From positions 2,484,001 to 2,548,000 of the forward strand of contig NC_052666.1 in NCBI RefSeq assembly GCF_016802725.1: DNA of 64,000 nt, given 5' to 3'. The position numbers and the translations under genes were made by a program. Below the pieces are notes generated by a model. That model had not been told where the DNA came from. It ran no database searches and was given only the letters and a program-made list of their open reading frames with translations. This DNA comes from Solenopsis invicta. Its lineage: Eukaryota > Arthropoda > Insecta > Hymenoptera > Formicidae. Position 1 is the first letter of the stretch, and each line of letters opens with the position of its first letter. Below, in pieces: positions 47,341 to 60,070 of the stretch.

Positions 47341-48482
47341 GTTAATTATTCAAAAACGGAGCCGGCGAGTTTAATATTGAACTATACAATACGACATTAA
47401 TAAAGCGGAGTTAATAATTAATTGAAACGCGGTGGACCATTCAAAAATACAAGTACATGGCTCAGTTCATATTTCGTGAAAGTTACCGAGATGGGTCTCG
47501 CTTGTTTCTATTATTTTTTTATTATTTTTCTTCAAAGTAGTTCAAAAATAATGTCAAAAAGTAATGTTATTTTTCTAAATGTTTATTAAGTATAACCAAA
47601 TCTAATATGACTTTACTACCTATTTAGAAAAGTAAAATTATTTTACATTGACCAAATACTCAACAGCACAAAAGCATTACCTATTCTGAATCGCAAAAAT
47701 AGACAAAATTCAAGAGAGTGTAACTTCGTTAAAAATAATCGCAAAAAAGTTCAAAAAAGCATTTTAAAGCTTGAAATCTATAGTTTCGAGATTGATAATT
47801 CATTAAACGATTTACAGATTGTTTGCGAAGTTACGCGGATTCAACTAAGGATGCGTCAAATCTCCAAATTTTTTACAAACTTTGCAAAGCTCCACGTGAA
47901 ATAAAAATTCCATGCAAATGCGGTTTACAGCATTCGAAAGTGCGAATTTTTATCTTTAATTTGCGTACTTGTTGAGCGTTGTACGATTTTTTTTTCACCG
48001 AGTTACTCACTGAAGTAAAAATGGCCTTTTTTACTTGAATGTTGAATAAGTCGATGAATAAAATATCGTACAATGCTCAGTCTTGGTAACTTTGTTCACA
48101 TGTCTTCAAGGCTAACAAATATGCACGTGGAGAGTGAAGTTCTTGTTAATAATTAGTTTAAAGTGCGAAATAATATTCAGTATATGTACGACGCTTTCGA
48201 GAAATTTAGCTCATACACCGCCTAGGATTTTGTTACTCTTGTGTACAATACGATGTGTTTACACAAGGTCGCCGCGCTATCATTCTCATTCCGAAATTTG
48301 AGCAAACAGGTAGCGGTGCGAGCCGCTCCATGTGTTATCTCGCAAAGTATCAACTGAATCATGTACTTGCATTTTTAAATGATCCATCGCGTTTCAATTA
48401 ATTATTAACTCCGCTTTTTTAATCACGTCGTATTGTATGGTTCCAGATTAAACCCGCCGGCTCCGTTTTTGAATTATTAACT
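47341..48482. mobile_element. Fold-back element, about 1.1 kb
   Basis: The left arm starts GTTAATTATTCAAAAACGGA, then GCCGGC; the right arm ends with its complement. Arms of about 170 bp also share the CAATACGAC, GCGGAGTTAATAATTAATTG and CAAGTACATG blocks. The interior is unique and noncoding. Confidence 0.78.
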
Positions 48483-49762
48483 GCTTAATAATGCTATATT
48501 CAGCAAAAAGAGGCAAGCGGATAAACGAAAAAATTTCTCGCGCCTTGGATAATTGTAGGCGCGATTGAATAAATGTACGCGGAGGAAAAGTGAGGTTATG
48601 ATCCATTCTCTTAGCTGCACTACACTGTACTAGTGGTACTATAGTTGGTCTCACGTGGTCTCACGCTTTTCAAGATGGATGCGTAAAATTGTCCACGGCG
48701 GACTTGATTTAATAAAAAAAAAAAACAATTACTTGACTATTTAAGTAAATTTAATAAACAATAGCAAAAAATGCACGAAAAAACGTACTTTTGTTAGTTA
48801 TAACAAGATTAAATGAATAAACTAAAAATACGGACTTATTGCCTTATTTTCTGAACGCCGAAATTGCAACAAAAATCATGATTTTACCTTTTCTTATTTT
48901 TTCAATTAACTACGTTTTTAAATGATATAACGTATGGTTATATATTAAAAAAATACCTTCAGCCTATCGTCGTGATATAATCTCTATTCATCGGGAAGAT
49001 GCCAAACCACGAAGCGTGCATACAATTAGTCAGTGCGTACAATAACCTTACTTTCCCCTACATATATGATCGATAGTAAAATATTTTCTGTTATGTGTGT
49101 CGCATGCGTTCAATGACTAGGACGATTTTTTGGGACCAAGAGAATCTTGTTAGAGGAATAGGAAAATTCCCATCGTTGGCTACGCACGTCCGTGAATATT
49201 ACGAATCATCTCTAGTTTTATTTTGATTCTCCGATATTGGAACACATGGGGAAAACGGCTTTTGCGGCTAAATCAATAAATCACGGTTAGTATGAATAGC
49301 CAGTGTACATTCGTACTTTTTCGATTTGCACGCGTGACATTCGAAATCGATATCGGACCATCGAGATAAATCGCGGCCTCTTTCATCGAACATATATACG
49401 ATAGATGCGAAACGGAACGGTTTCGATAATATCTGGAATAATCTCCGTGCTGCGGTCCACGGAATCGCCAAGAGAGATGACATTCGCTGCGTATTCGAGT
49501 TCCCTGTTGAAGCGAACTTCGATTAAAGTTTGTCGTTCTCTATGTATATCACAGGTCAACTCGTCGTCTTCTCTATGGGAACTTAAATCCGCTTCCCCCT
49601 CGTGTTTGTCCTGAGGTCTTGGCCGCTTTATGTGTTTTGTTAAAGTAACCAGAGACGGACTGTCGCTTTACGGTCTGCCATTGTACCTTTTGATCTTTTT
49701 AATTTGGCTAGCTTTAGATCTCAAGCTGCCTTGGCGAAACCGCTGCTAATTTCTTTGTCTTC

Positions 49763-49802
49763 CGCTCTCTCTCTCTCTCTTTCTCTCTCTCCTTCTCTCT
49801 TC
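49763..49802. repeat. CT-rich microsatellite
   Basis: Polypyrimidine run of CT units interrupted by TT and CC. Confidence 0.88.
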
Positions 49803-50827
49803 TCGCTTTGTTATTTCGCGTTGAAGTTTTGACGTGCTGCGTTCAAAGGCGTTTGACGTGCGCGTTGCGCTCGTATTGTCGTTTCGCCTTGTTTCGTATC
49901 GCGAGTTAATTTTCATTCATCGCTTTTATTCCACGCGAATAAATGTAGAACGACCAATATCTAAATGCACGATCTTCGACACCGTCAAAATGTATGATAA
50001 TCTTGACGCAATGGCGAAGGAATTAAACAAAGAAAAGGATAATGAATCGGCATTTGAACGTGTATCGATATTCTTTTTTGATACAATGAAACTTGAACTT
50101 TTCGTTATACAAAATAGCACACGAATTTCACGGAAAAGTAATTTTATAATTTGTTATAATGTGTATTCTTTTACCTTTTTATTGTCGATTACATACACGA
50201 GCTTGATTTTGTCTCATCATATGTAAAATTATTTTTTGACAATTGTTTTATTGTCAAAATATGTCCATATAAAACTTGCAACGCATCAGAAAGTAGCGAA
50301 TGCACTACAGCTTTTTTTTCTACAAGCATAAAGACCGCAAAAGAAAAATGAGAGAGAAATTTAATTCTTGGTATTTAAGACTCAATAAGAAACAAGAATA
50401 TTTGAAACACGCGTGGCTAGGTCAATTATAGAAAGACAAGTTGTATACACTAGACTTTTATATTATAAGAGTAGCACAATCCTTTAATCTACGCGATACC
50501 GACTTCAACCGCGATGATGGGTCTAACAGGTCTCTCATCCAATGAACGTTCAGTGATTCTAGTTTCCATACTTTTCAACCAATAGAAAAATTAGCAGCAT
50601 TAGGTCCAAAGGGCGATTGCGTGCGCTACTTTTATAATATAAAGTTCTAATATATGGTACACAACATCAACGCTCGAGACGAAGGCAATGCCCGAAGCTA
50701 AGGGGGTAACGTCTCGATTCGGTTTAAACTATTGTTATATATTCAGTTTCCTTTCGATAAATGATGACGCAAGCTAACGAAATTAAGACTTAAAATGCGA
50801 AATGTCACGCCATGTACATACATAGAG

Positions 50828-52375
50828 GAGAACAGGGTATTATAGCTACTCTCGACAAAACGGCCACCCCTATTATCTCCGTTATTAGGTGACGTATTCT
50901 AACAATTGCTTATGGAGTTATTCATTTAGTAGCCCGCCGTTTTTTAGTGATGCTAATATGCCGGTACTAATAACTGGCAATTGTTATAAGGCATTTTTAG
51001 TTTTGAGCACTTTTTCAAAGTACACTTTTAACTTTTAATTACACGTACTTCTTCATTATTCTTGAACTTGAATGTATTATCACACGAATGTACGTACACT
51101 CGAGTGTTTTTTTTTGTTATTTAACTTTTTGTTTGGCTGTACACATTTCGAGTTATACAAAGTTAAAACGATAACATGGAATTTTGTTAAGGGGGAAACA
51201 TTACCACATTAGGAGGCTGTTTTTTTAGGCTTTTTTACTATCATTTTTTAGGCGGATAAAATAATTGGAATCTATTTAAACTTTCGTATTATTTTGTTCA
51301 TATTTTCAATTACATGTGACATTTTTTTCAAGTTGTTTCCTATGAAAATGTCCAAGATACAAGTTGCCATCTATCATCAGGTCATTTGCGGGAAATGTGG
51401 AGGTCACAGTTTTGAAAAAAAAACGGCGAATGTTCTGGATTATTGACATGTTTTCTAACAACATGAACTAATTTGTAGAAGGATATCTTAATTAAAAGTG
51501 TGTTTTTTTTATTGCAAAACGATTCCAAAAATGGTGAAAATTGAAACTATTTTTCAAACACCTCCAGAACATTCAATTTTCAATATTTTCAGCTGCAAGT
51601 TAGTTTATGTTCTTAGAAAACATGTCAATAATCCAGAACATTCGCCGTTTTTCTTTCAGATCAAAACTGGGACCTCCACATTTCCCGCAAATGACCAACC
51701 TCTGATAGACGGCAGCTTGTATCTTGGACATTTCTATAGGAAACGACTTGAGAAAAATGCCAGATGTAGTTGAAAATATGAAAAATGATACTAAAGTCTA
51801 AATAAATTCCAATTATTTTATCCGCCTAAGAAAAATAGTAAAAAAAGCCTAAAAACAGCTTCCTAATGTGGTTTCCTCCCTTAATATGGTTTTTCAAGCA
51901 AAATTGTTTTATTAAAACATTTCTTCAATAAATGGATTGTTATTCTAGGGAGTGGTGTTCAGAAACATTAGAGACATCATTTTATGCTTGTTGTTTAATG
52001 TTGTTAAACAGGGATAAAATAATATTTCTAATAAAATTTTTAATGGTATTTCTAAAGTTTTTAAACACCGAAAAATTCTAAATCAGAAACATTTTAAATG
52101 ATGGAAAATTAAAAATATATAATTTTGTAACGAGAGTACTGTTTCTTTTAAAGTAAACTAATTTTTAAAAATTATTTTTATGAATAACCATATTGCAATC
52201 ACTTTTTTTCTTCTACCAATTATGCAGTGCATTAGATTTTTATAAATCAAGTACCTAAAGAATAAATATTTCATTACTTTGAATCTAAAATCTGTCAAAC
52301 AACACTTTGACGAATGTAATCGTTCAAATTTCAATAGAAAATATTAATTATAAACAAAGTTATTCAATGAAATAA
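50828..52375. repeat. Long dispersed repeat, copy 2 (with TTAA-flanked insertion)
   Basis: Diverged sister of 45955-47165 in the same orientation, about 4.8 kb away. It is interrupted by the 690-bp element at 51191-51880. Without that insertion and copy 1's own insertion the two copies are of similar length. Confidence 0.82.
51191..51880. mobile_element. 690-bp palindromic piggyBac-type MITE with TTAA duplication
   Basis: Ends GGGGGAAACATTACCACATT and AATGTGGTTTCCTCCC are inverted, with arms near 290 bp. It is flanked by TTAA on both sides (51187-51190, 51881-51884). The paralogous repeat has one TTAA at the same place (46283-46286). TTAA target duplication is the hallmark of piggyBac-superfamily transposition. 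A 91-codon open frame inside an arm is not a gene. Confidence 0.88.
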
Positions 52376-53984
52376 AAATGGGTTCCATGTTACCCTCTTC
52401 TGCTCTACAAATTAATTAATCGGCAAACCATATGAATTACCTGTATGACACGAAATCTAACGCACTAAGCCACTTGTCTGTTATACGAATTTAATGATAA
52501 ATACGATTTGTTCCAAAGGATTAACCGATCGATTAGGCTAATCGGAGTTTTATTGAAGCGGCTCTTAAAACGATTTAAATTTTAAAGTTAAATGAAAGTA
52601 AAGTTTCGGGAAGGAAACGCGTTTTAACCGAGAAAGCGAGGTAACTTTCCAGAGACGTGTTTGAGAAACAATGATTCGACTTGGAGAAACGGTAACAAGC
52701 AGACGCGTTAGATTTTTTGTAATTCGGACAATAAACAGGCAGTTAAATCGTCGATAAACGTGCACTTTATTTTTACTGTCACCTGTCCAATGCAGCTGAC
52801 ACACCACAAAGCCAAAACAACCGACACGTACATTTTCGATTTAAAAATAAAAATAACGCATTTTATTCAACTCCGAAATCGAATATTTATCCAAACATCT
52901 GGATAAAATAATTTTCAAAAAATTACTTTTACAGAGAAGGAATTGATTTGACCTTTGTTATTTGGATTTTATTAGTTACATCAGGTCTTGGTTTTGAACA
53001 TTTTTATTTTAAATTTGTAAAGAACAAACCTGTGAAAATAAATCTCACTTAAATACAACAACGTTTAGTAGAGAAGACTAGACGGGGCTATTTGGAAGAT
53101 TGGATTATTCGAAAACAATGGAAATATCTTTGTATGGGTACATGTCAAAAATTTACTTTAAATACTTTTAAACGCGTTTTAATGTAACGACACTGCTAAC
53201 AAGGTTTCATTGCCGACGACGTCGCATTGAAGTCGTGGCAGTGAAAAATGTGTTTTGCGACAGTCGAAGTAATTTCTGAAGACAGCATTTCTTCGAAATT
53301 CAAATAAGAAAATTAAGATTTTTTTTAAAGGCCTTGAATACATCGTGTCAGTTGAATGTATTTGAAACAATCTGTGTCTCCTTTTTGCTATGTGATGTCT
53401 ATTTTTATTGACCATACGCAATAATGCGCAGAGTTGACGCCAGAGCTATTCGAAACATCGAGTCGTCGTTCGGACGTTTTTTTTTTCTTTTACATTCGCG
53501 TTCTATGTACCAAAATACACTATTTAATACTAAGATGCAATTACGCGAAGTACGAAACAATAAAATTTTTTATTGTATGCAATTTTTTTTAATGACACTA
53601 TATATCTTTCTCGTAATAAAGTAAAGTCTCAAAAATAGTTTTTTTTTTTTTACATTCTTTGATCTTAAAACGCAAATTTCCGAACAATCCTGGACTTGTT
53701 TTGAATTTCCCCGAGCTCGAGGCTATTCGAAACGCTTTGCACTGGTCAATAATTTCATATGTACAATGGTTTAAAACAAGTACAATTCCGTATTCTATCT
53801 ATAACGGCAATATGAAGAGAGTAAGGTTCAACCTTTTAAACCGTCCAATGTATTTTTCTTTTTTTTTTTTTTTAAATGAATTCAGGACTTAGTGACGCAA
53901 AAGGTGAAAAAGCGTTCCAAATATCCCCGGTCTCCCCCATATTAAATTTTAAATTTTAATAAAGAATAGAGTGGCAAATAAGAG

Positions 53985-54290
53985 TCACGCGCCGTAGGTG
54001 GTGAGCATCTATTAATATTAAAATTACATTACATACGCAAATTCAATGTCCGGATGTTACGACACCGTTTCGAATCATTTTCAACGGAATCGCAAATATT
54101 CGTATAATTTATAAATCCCATGGCGAGGACTAAAGTGGTCGACCAGGTGCGTGCCTTTTGTAGCTGTAGGTGATGAGCACATTTGTTAATATTAAAATCA
54201 CATTACATACACAAGTTCAGTGTCCGGACATTGCGACTCTATTTCGTCATTTTCAACGAAATCGCAAATATTCCTACATAATTTCGTAGC
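53985..54290. repeat. Tandem pair of about 160 bp, Penelope-repeat-like
   Basis: The units at 53985-54115 and 54145-54290 share GTAGGTGGTGAGCA-like, TTAATATTAAAATTACATTA, TGTCCGGA.(A/G)TTncGAC and TTTTCAACGNAATCGCAAAT segments. The TTCGAATCATTTTCAACGG part resembles the 43650-43700 motif, suggesting head-to-tail terminal repeats. Confidence 0.6.
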
Positions 54291-54394
54291 GACGGCCAAA
54301 AGGTCAAGGTGCGCGTTTTTCGTAGCGATTGTTTGATCGAATGATGTAATTTGGTCCGTAATTATCCTATAAATGACACTCGGAATATAGCCGT

Positions 54395-54620
54395 TACGTT
54401 GACTTTCAAAATAAAAGAACTCGCTATCTTGATTTTTGTGGAAGATATATTTATTTGTTTTTTTTCCATGTTTATTCTATTTTACGAGCATTTGAACGAA
54501 GTTCGAAGGTCGAAACTCACAAAGATGTTGATTCTTTATGGAAAGATTTACATCTTTATCTTTCAAGTTGAGTCTATAGAAAGAAGTGACTATCTTTATT
54601 TTTAGTAGAAGATGTAAATT
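54395..54620. repeat. Dispersed repeat, second copy of 26395-26615
   Basis: AACTCGCTATNTTNAT, TTTTGTGGAAnATAT, TATTTTACGAGNATT and GAAAGAAGTG..TATCT occur in the same order and spacing as in 26395-26615. Same orientation, strongly diverged. Confidence 0.6.
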
Positions 54621-54635
54621 TTAATCGTGGCATAG

Positions 54636-55089
54636 GGAAGAGGAATGGGGGGGGTAAGATGATGACCTTAAAGTTGCTGATTTTTGCTCATTTCTGTGAT
54701 AATGTAAAAATAATAATCTACTTCTTTTCAGATTCACTAAAACCTTGTTTATCATCAGTAAAAATTACAAGTTGTCAAATAAACTAGAATTCCTTTTAAT
54801 TTAAATCTGTTTGTGACACGTCAATATTGTCATCTCGCCCCCATGTATGCGGGTAAGATGACTTTTAACCCGTAAAGGCATCCAAAAGGTCCCACGCTAA
54901 CTCTAAGGGTACACAGACCATTCAAAATCGAAACTAATTTTTGTTTGAAAGTTTACTATCTTGAGAATACAGCCTTAAATTTTTGTTAAATTATCTGAGA
55001 AATTAAAAATTTTATAAATATTTTGGTAAAAAGAAAGTCAAGTTTTGATTAATGATTAATAATTCGTCATCTTACTCCTCTTTCCCCCC
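54636..55089. mobile_element. GGGTAAGATGA TIR element
   Basis: Left end GAGGAATGGGGGGGGTAAGA, then TGATGA; the right end is TCGTCATCTTACTCCTCTTT, then CCCCCC, its approximate complement. A GCGGGTAAGATGAC word recurs inside at about 54849. Non-coding. Confidence 0.6.
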
Positions 55090-58000
55090 ACATGTCCCTC
55101 CAGGCACGAAAGGAGATTAAAACGAGAATTAATACGAGATTCGAAGCTTCTACGATTTGAGACGAGCATTTCCGTGAGCACTTCAACGGTAAGAATTCTT
55201 CTAGAGGGGAATGTCGACGGGGGAATGTGAACGAGATAAATAACTTTTCCCTCATAAATTCGATCATATCCATAAATTCCTCTGGTTGATAAATCAAAGA
55301 TAAAAATCGAATTGGGCTCGTGCAACCCTCGCTCTCGTTTCGTCGTGCACACTGGGCCGTAAACTGCCCGTCGACGCGCATTCCACATCGCACACGTCGA
55401 AATCCATCATCGTTGGTCATTGCGAAATGTACTTGGCCGTGACACACAATCGATCAGGGAGCTCTGTCCAAGCGAAAGTTCGGTAATCCTCTTTAACGCG
55501 CCGTCGCAAATTTACGAACGCATTTCCACCGTATCGAGCGCCGCTGAATATTGCAAGGGATTGCGAGAGAAACAATTACGTAACGAATGCGAGCGGAACC
55601 GACACGACGTTCCTGCTGAATGTCCTCATGCATATATTAATACGCAATCATACACGACCGCAAAAAGAGCCGTATGTGCCGCCGAACGGTGCAGTTATGT
55701 ATGCGGAGCATTGCAATGAATTCCGATGTGGAATATTGTAATTTCGATCAAGCTATTAATACAGTATACAACGTTGTAAAGGTAATAATAACAAAGCCTG
55801 TCAAGAAACGCATGTATAAATATCTAGATAATAAACGTACCGCTACGAGTATTACGAGTCCCTTTTCCCTTTCCTTTCGCGGTTGTCATTCAGTTCTTCT
55901 CATGAATGGATTAACGCGATAAATCGCGATGCGTTACGCGGCGCGAAAAGCAAGCGATTTTTAGTTACTCGGAGCCGATCGTTTATGCTCATTTCGGTGA
56001 AAGCTATGTGAACGCGGGCTTGATTTAAAGTCAGAATTAATACGAGAAGTGGTTCGATTTATCCGTAGTTGATTAATGCGTGTCTACCGATATCGATTGC
56101 ATGTATTTAATCGTCTGCGGCGTAAACCGCAATGCTTAATATTTTGTCGAGTTTGTGATCAATATGCATCAACACGTTCGCGCTCAGTTGCTTCGTCCAC
56201 AATATCCATAAATGCATATTTTATCTTGGAGAAAAAAAAGGGAATAATCGCTTGTTATTTCCTTTTAATTATATAATGAAATAATCGTGGAAACTGTTAA
56301 AGAGAATGCTATAGTGACGGGAATTACAGACACATTACAGTGTTCATTAATTTTTGAATTGGCTCCACAGATCACCAAATCCTTTTGCAGAATAAAAGTA
56401 CGCATCAAAACAAAGTGCGGGCTGGCAAATTTTACGAGAAGATCGAACAAAAAGTTAAAAATTTATTTATTTTCGGCTCGTGAATCTGCCAATCGAGGTT
56501 AACTTTTGTCATTTACTAACGTTCTGTAGCTCGTATGTATGAAATGAGACCAGGCCGCACTTCAGAAAACTCTAACGAACAACACTGGATGTGTGTCATT
56601 CCAGTCAAAAGCCTAACAAAAAGGTTCAATGCGTAAACAGCTGTACGTGTACAAATTTCGCTTAGCGCACGTAAACAATGGCAAGCTGAGCAGTGACTGT
56701 AGTTGATAGGTCTTTTCGCAGATGGCGAAATAATCGAGAAACAAAGACAGATCTATGCGTTGGGCAAAGAGCGATAGCCTGGTCTCCCTCGAAAAATAAT
56801 CTGCAATGCCGACGTCGAGGAAGTTCTTCGATCACTATAGCATTCTCTTAAAGAGCCAAGTTTTTCAAGATTAATTGTTTAGATTGTGGGATAGATTTGT
56901 TCTGTCAAATTGCAGGAGAAATTTATTTCAGGAAAAAGAAAAATAAGTGGACACGGTTGTGTCCATTTAGTTTTCTTTTGCAGATTCTTTTTTTTTTTAA
57001 TAAATTTCGTTGATTGAAAAAGGTGGGCTTGAACGTTTCGAGTCTCTTGAAACGTTTTACCACGATTTTGTAACTTTTAAGAAAATCTGCTATTTGTTGG
57101 TCTAATTTTCCTACAGCATGCCTTTTTCTAACGAATGAAAATAAATCATTAGAACAATATTGTTATAAAATGGTAATGACATAAGTAACACGAAAACATG
57201 AGTTTTACGTTTACATTGTTAAGATTTCGCAATAACATGTTTCTATTTTTAATTTAATCATTAGGGCGCGGATGTTCGTGCATGATTCCGTGTCGCGCGT
57301 GAAGAACCGCTGCGGCCTACTTAATGCGGCCTACTTCATGTGAACATAAACATAAACAAAACAGGAACAAATTTTCTGCATTAATCTAGAGGCGCGGTCG
57401 CGACTCGCGCCTGTGTAGGAGAAGCGAGTCGCAGACCGACCCTCTTTTACGCGAGTCAGCGAGTTCCAAGCATGCGAGATTATCAGATCTCAGTAACGGT
57501 TGAACCGATCAAGTTCTGAGTAGTCTCAAACGATAGCTTGGCCCCGACTTGTATAATAAAAGGGTTTTTATTTTTCCTCCCCGTGCCCTACGAACGGAGA
57601 TATCGCAACGCAAAGTCCAAATCTCAATTTTTACATTTAAGAAACGTCATCGTCGCCAAGATTTTCTTGTCCAGTACATATTTTCGACACAGAGAGGCGT
57701 TCGCTATTATATTATATTAGCTATATTCAATCAATCATGTCATGCACCTTCATTTAACCTGAATAGTAGTTGTCACCTAACGCAACTGACCATTCCGTCA
57801 CGGCAATTCCGGTGCGAACAATCCTTTAATCCGTTTTCCGCCCGGTTAAGAATAATCAGTACAAAATTACCGTTTTAAAAAAAAAGGTAAGAAAAGGCAC
57901 TAAGTGCATGTGCGCGCACCTAAAAACCATTTTTTTTCTGCAACTGGTACTATCTCTGTGTTAATTGAAAAACTTACTATGCCAGCCCATGTCGTAATAT

Positions 58001-58455
58001 CTTGAACTTTAATATATCTTTGTGAATTACAATATTACATTTTATTCCATTTTTTTTTCTTACAATTTTGCCAAGTTGAAATCATGTCTTTTATTACAAA
58101 AAAATACAAATTGCTTGACACTGCAAAACGCATGATATCAGTATAAAATTACCTTTTCAAAAAAAAGGTAAAGAAAAGCACCAAGTATGCGTGTGCGTGC
58201 ACTTTATCTTTATTTTTTTTCTAAACCCAAGTGATATTATTTTTGTATTTTAACAGAAATAATTTTTTATGCTAATTTAATTTTACAAAATCCAAGTAGT
58301 ACTACTTCGTACTTTATATTTTCAATGAAAAATTTTCCTACTCTAACCCAATTGGTATGTATTCGATTCGCTAAAACCTAAGTAACAGTGTAAATCGTGT
58401 CTTATTACAGAAAAAAAAAGAAATTACATATTGCTTAACAATACAAAACGCGTGA

Positions 58456-60070
58456 TACAAAATTACCTTTTCAAAAAAAAAAAAAGGTAAAAAAAAGTGT
58501 GTTGCGCGCAACTTATTTTGAAATTGTGTAATTTAATAAAAATGATATACGTTTATTAAAAAAAAAAAAATATGTGAAATCTTTTAAAATGCACCTATTA
58601 TAAAGAGAATATACTTTTTCTACAAAATTAATGTAGTCGTTTGTAATTTCGTATTTGTAATTTCTTTGAAAAACATTCCTATTCTAACCCAACTGGTAGT
58701 ATCTTCAATTTTTATACAAAACCCACGTGGTACTATCTTTGTATTGTTATTGAAAAATCTTCGTATTTTAAAAATTCAAGTGATAGCATCTTTAATTCTC
58801 ATTGAAAAATTTTATTCTAACCCAAGTAGTATTTCCTTAAATATTGTGTAATTTAATTCAACCTAAATGTATTTTTCCAAAAAATCTTTTAAACAATCAA
58901 AGTACTATTTTTGTATTTTTATTGAAAAACCTTTCAATTTTAACCCAAGTGGTTGTATTTAATTTTAATAAGTTTCAATGGAATATTTAACATGTAATTT
59001 AAAAGATTAAAGAGGAAACGATACAAAATGAGAAAATTTTATTAAAATAAAAAATTTTTGATGTACAAAAACATGGCGCTGCTAGATAGGAAAAGCAATG
59101 AGAAGAATTGAATAATTTCTGTACAAAACCTAATTGCTACTATCTCTGTATTGTCATTGAAAATCTTCCAAACCAAGTGGTATTTAATTGAAAATAAATA
59201 ATATATTAAAATTTTGTAATTTAATTTAACCTAAATAATTTATATTTTAACAGAATTTTTATTTTTTTAAATAAAATTCAAGTGGTACCTTAAGTTTAAC
59301 TTACAATAAGAATTACTTAAATGTTAAGTAATTAAACCTAAAGAAACTAAAACTTATTTCGCAAATTTCTTTTATAACGCATATCTTACGAGTGTTACAT
59401 TTATTGCGTTCTTTCTTATGTCTTTTCTGCTTTTTCTATCTAGCAGCGCCATGTTTTTGTACATCAAAAATTTTTAATTTTAATAAAATTTTCTCATTTT
59501 GTACCGTTTCCTCTTTAATCTTTTAAATTACATGTTAAATATTCCATTGAAACTTATTAAAATTAAATACAACCACTTGGGTTAAAATTGAAAGGTTTTT
59601 CAATAAAAATACAAAAATAGTACTTTGATTGTTTAAAAGATTTTTTGGAAAAATACATTTAGGTTGAATTAAATTACACAATATTTAAGGAAATACTACT
59701 TGGGTTAGAATAAAATTTTTCAATGAGAATTAAAGATGCTATCACTTGAATTTTTAAAATACGAAGATTTTTCAATAACAATACAGAGATAGTACCACGT
59801 GGGTTTTGTATAAAAATTGAAGATACTACCAGTTGGGTTAGAATAGGAATGTTTTTCAAAGAAATTACAAATACAAAATTACAAACGACTACTTTAATTT
59901 TGTAGAAAAAGTATATTCTCTTTATAATAGGTGCATTTTAAAAGATTTCACATATTTTTTTTTTAATAAACGTATATCATTTTTATTAAATTACACAATT
60001 TCAAAATAAGTTGCGCGCAACACACATAGGCGCTTTTTTTACCTTTTTTTTTTGAAAAGGTAATTTTGTA
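58456..60070. mobile_element. Large inverted repeat with internal minisatellite
   Basis: Arms 58456-59100 and 59425-60070 (about 645 bp) are nearly identical reverse complements, around a loop of about 325 bp. Both outer ends carry AAAATTACCTTTTCAAAAAA followed by AGGTAA. Inside each arm an AACCCAAGTGGTACTATCTT, TGTATTTTTATTGAAAAA-like unit recurs with divergence. Two more end-like blocks lie in direct orientation at about 57863 and 58140. Confidence 0.88.

Noticed and set aside
49834..50226. Plus-strand 130-codon frame after the CT-rich tract
   Set aside because: No recognised family, ends in low-complexity hydrophobic sequence, and lacks a promoter, intron or polyA signal that I could support.
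51498..51773. 91-codon frame in the TTAA element as a transposase remnant
   Set aside because: It reads across the palindrome arm, and the other arm holds the same bases in reverse; no transposase motif is visible.
55067..55447. Minus-strand 126-codon frame as a new gene or channel exon
   Set aside because: No similarity to any channel segment, no phase or splice fit with exons a or b, and an overlapping second frame of similar length shows that the composition alone explains it.
58666..59859. Two near-identical 61-codon frames in opposite orientation as duplicated small genes
   Set aside because: They are the same segment of the two arms of the 58456-60070 inverted repeat and consist of minisatellite sequence.
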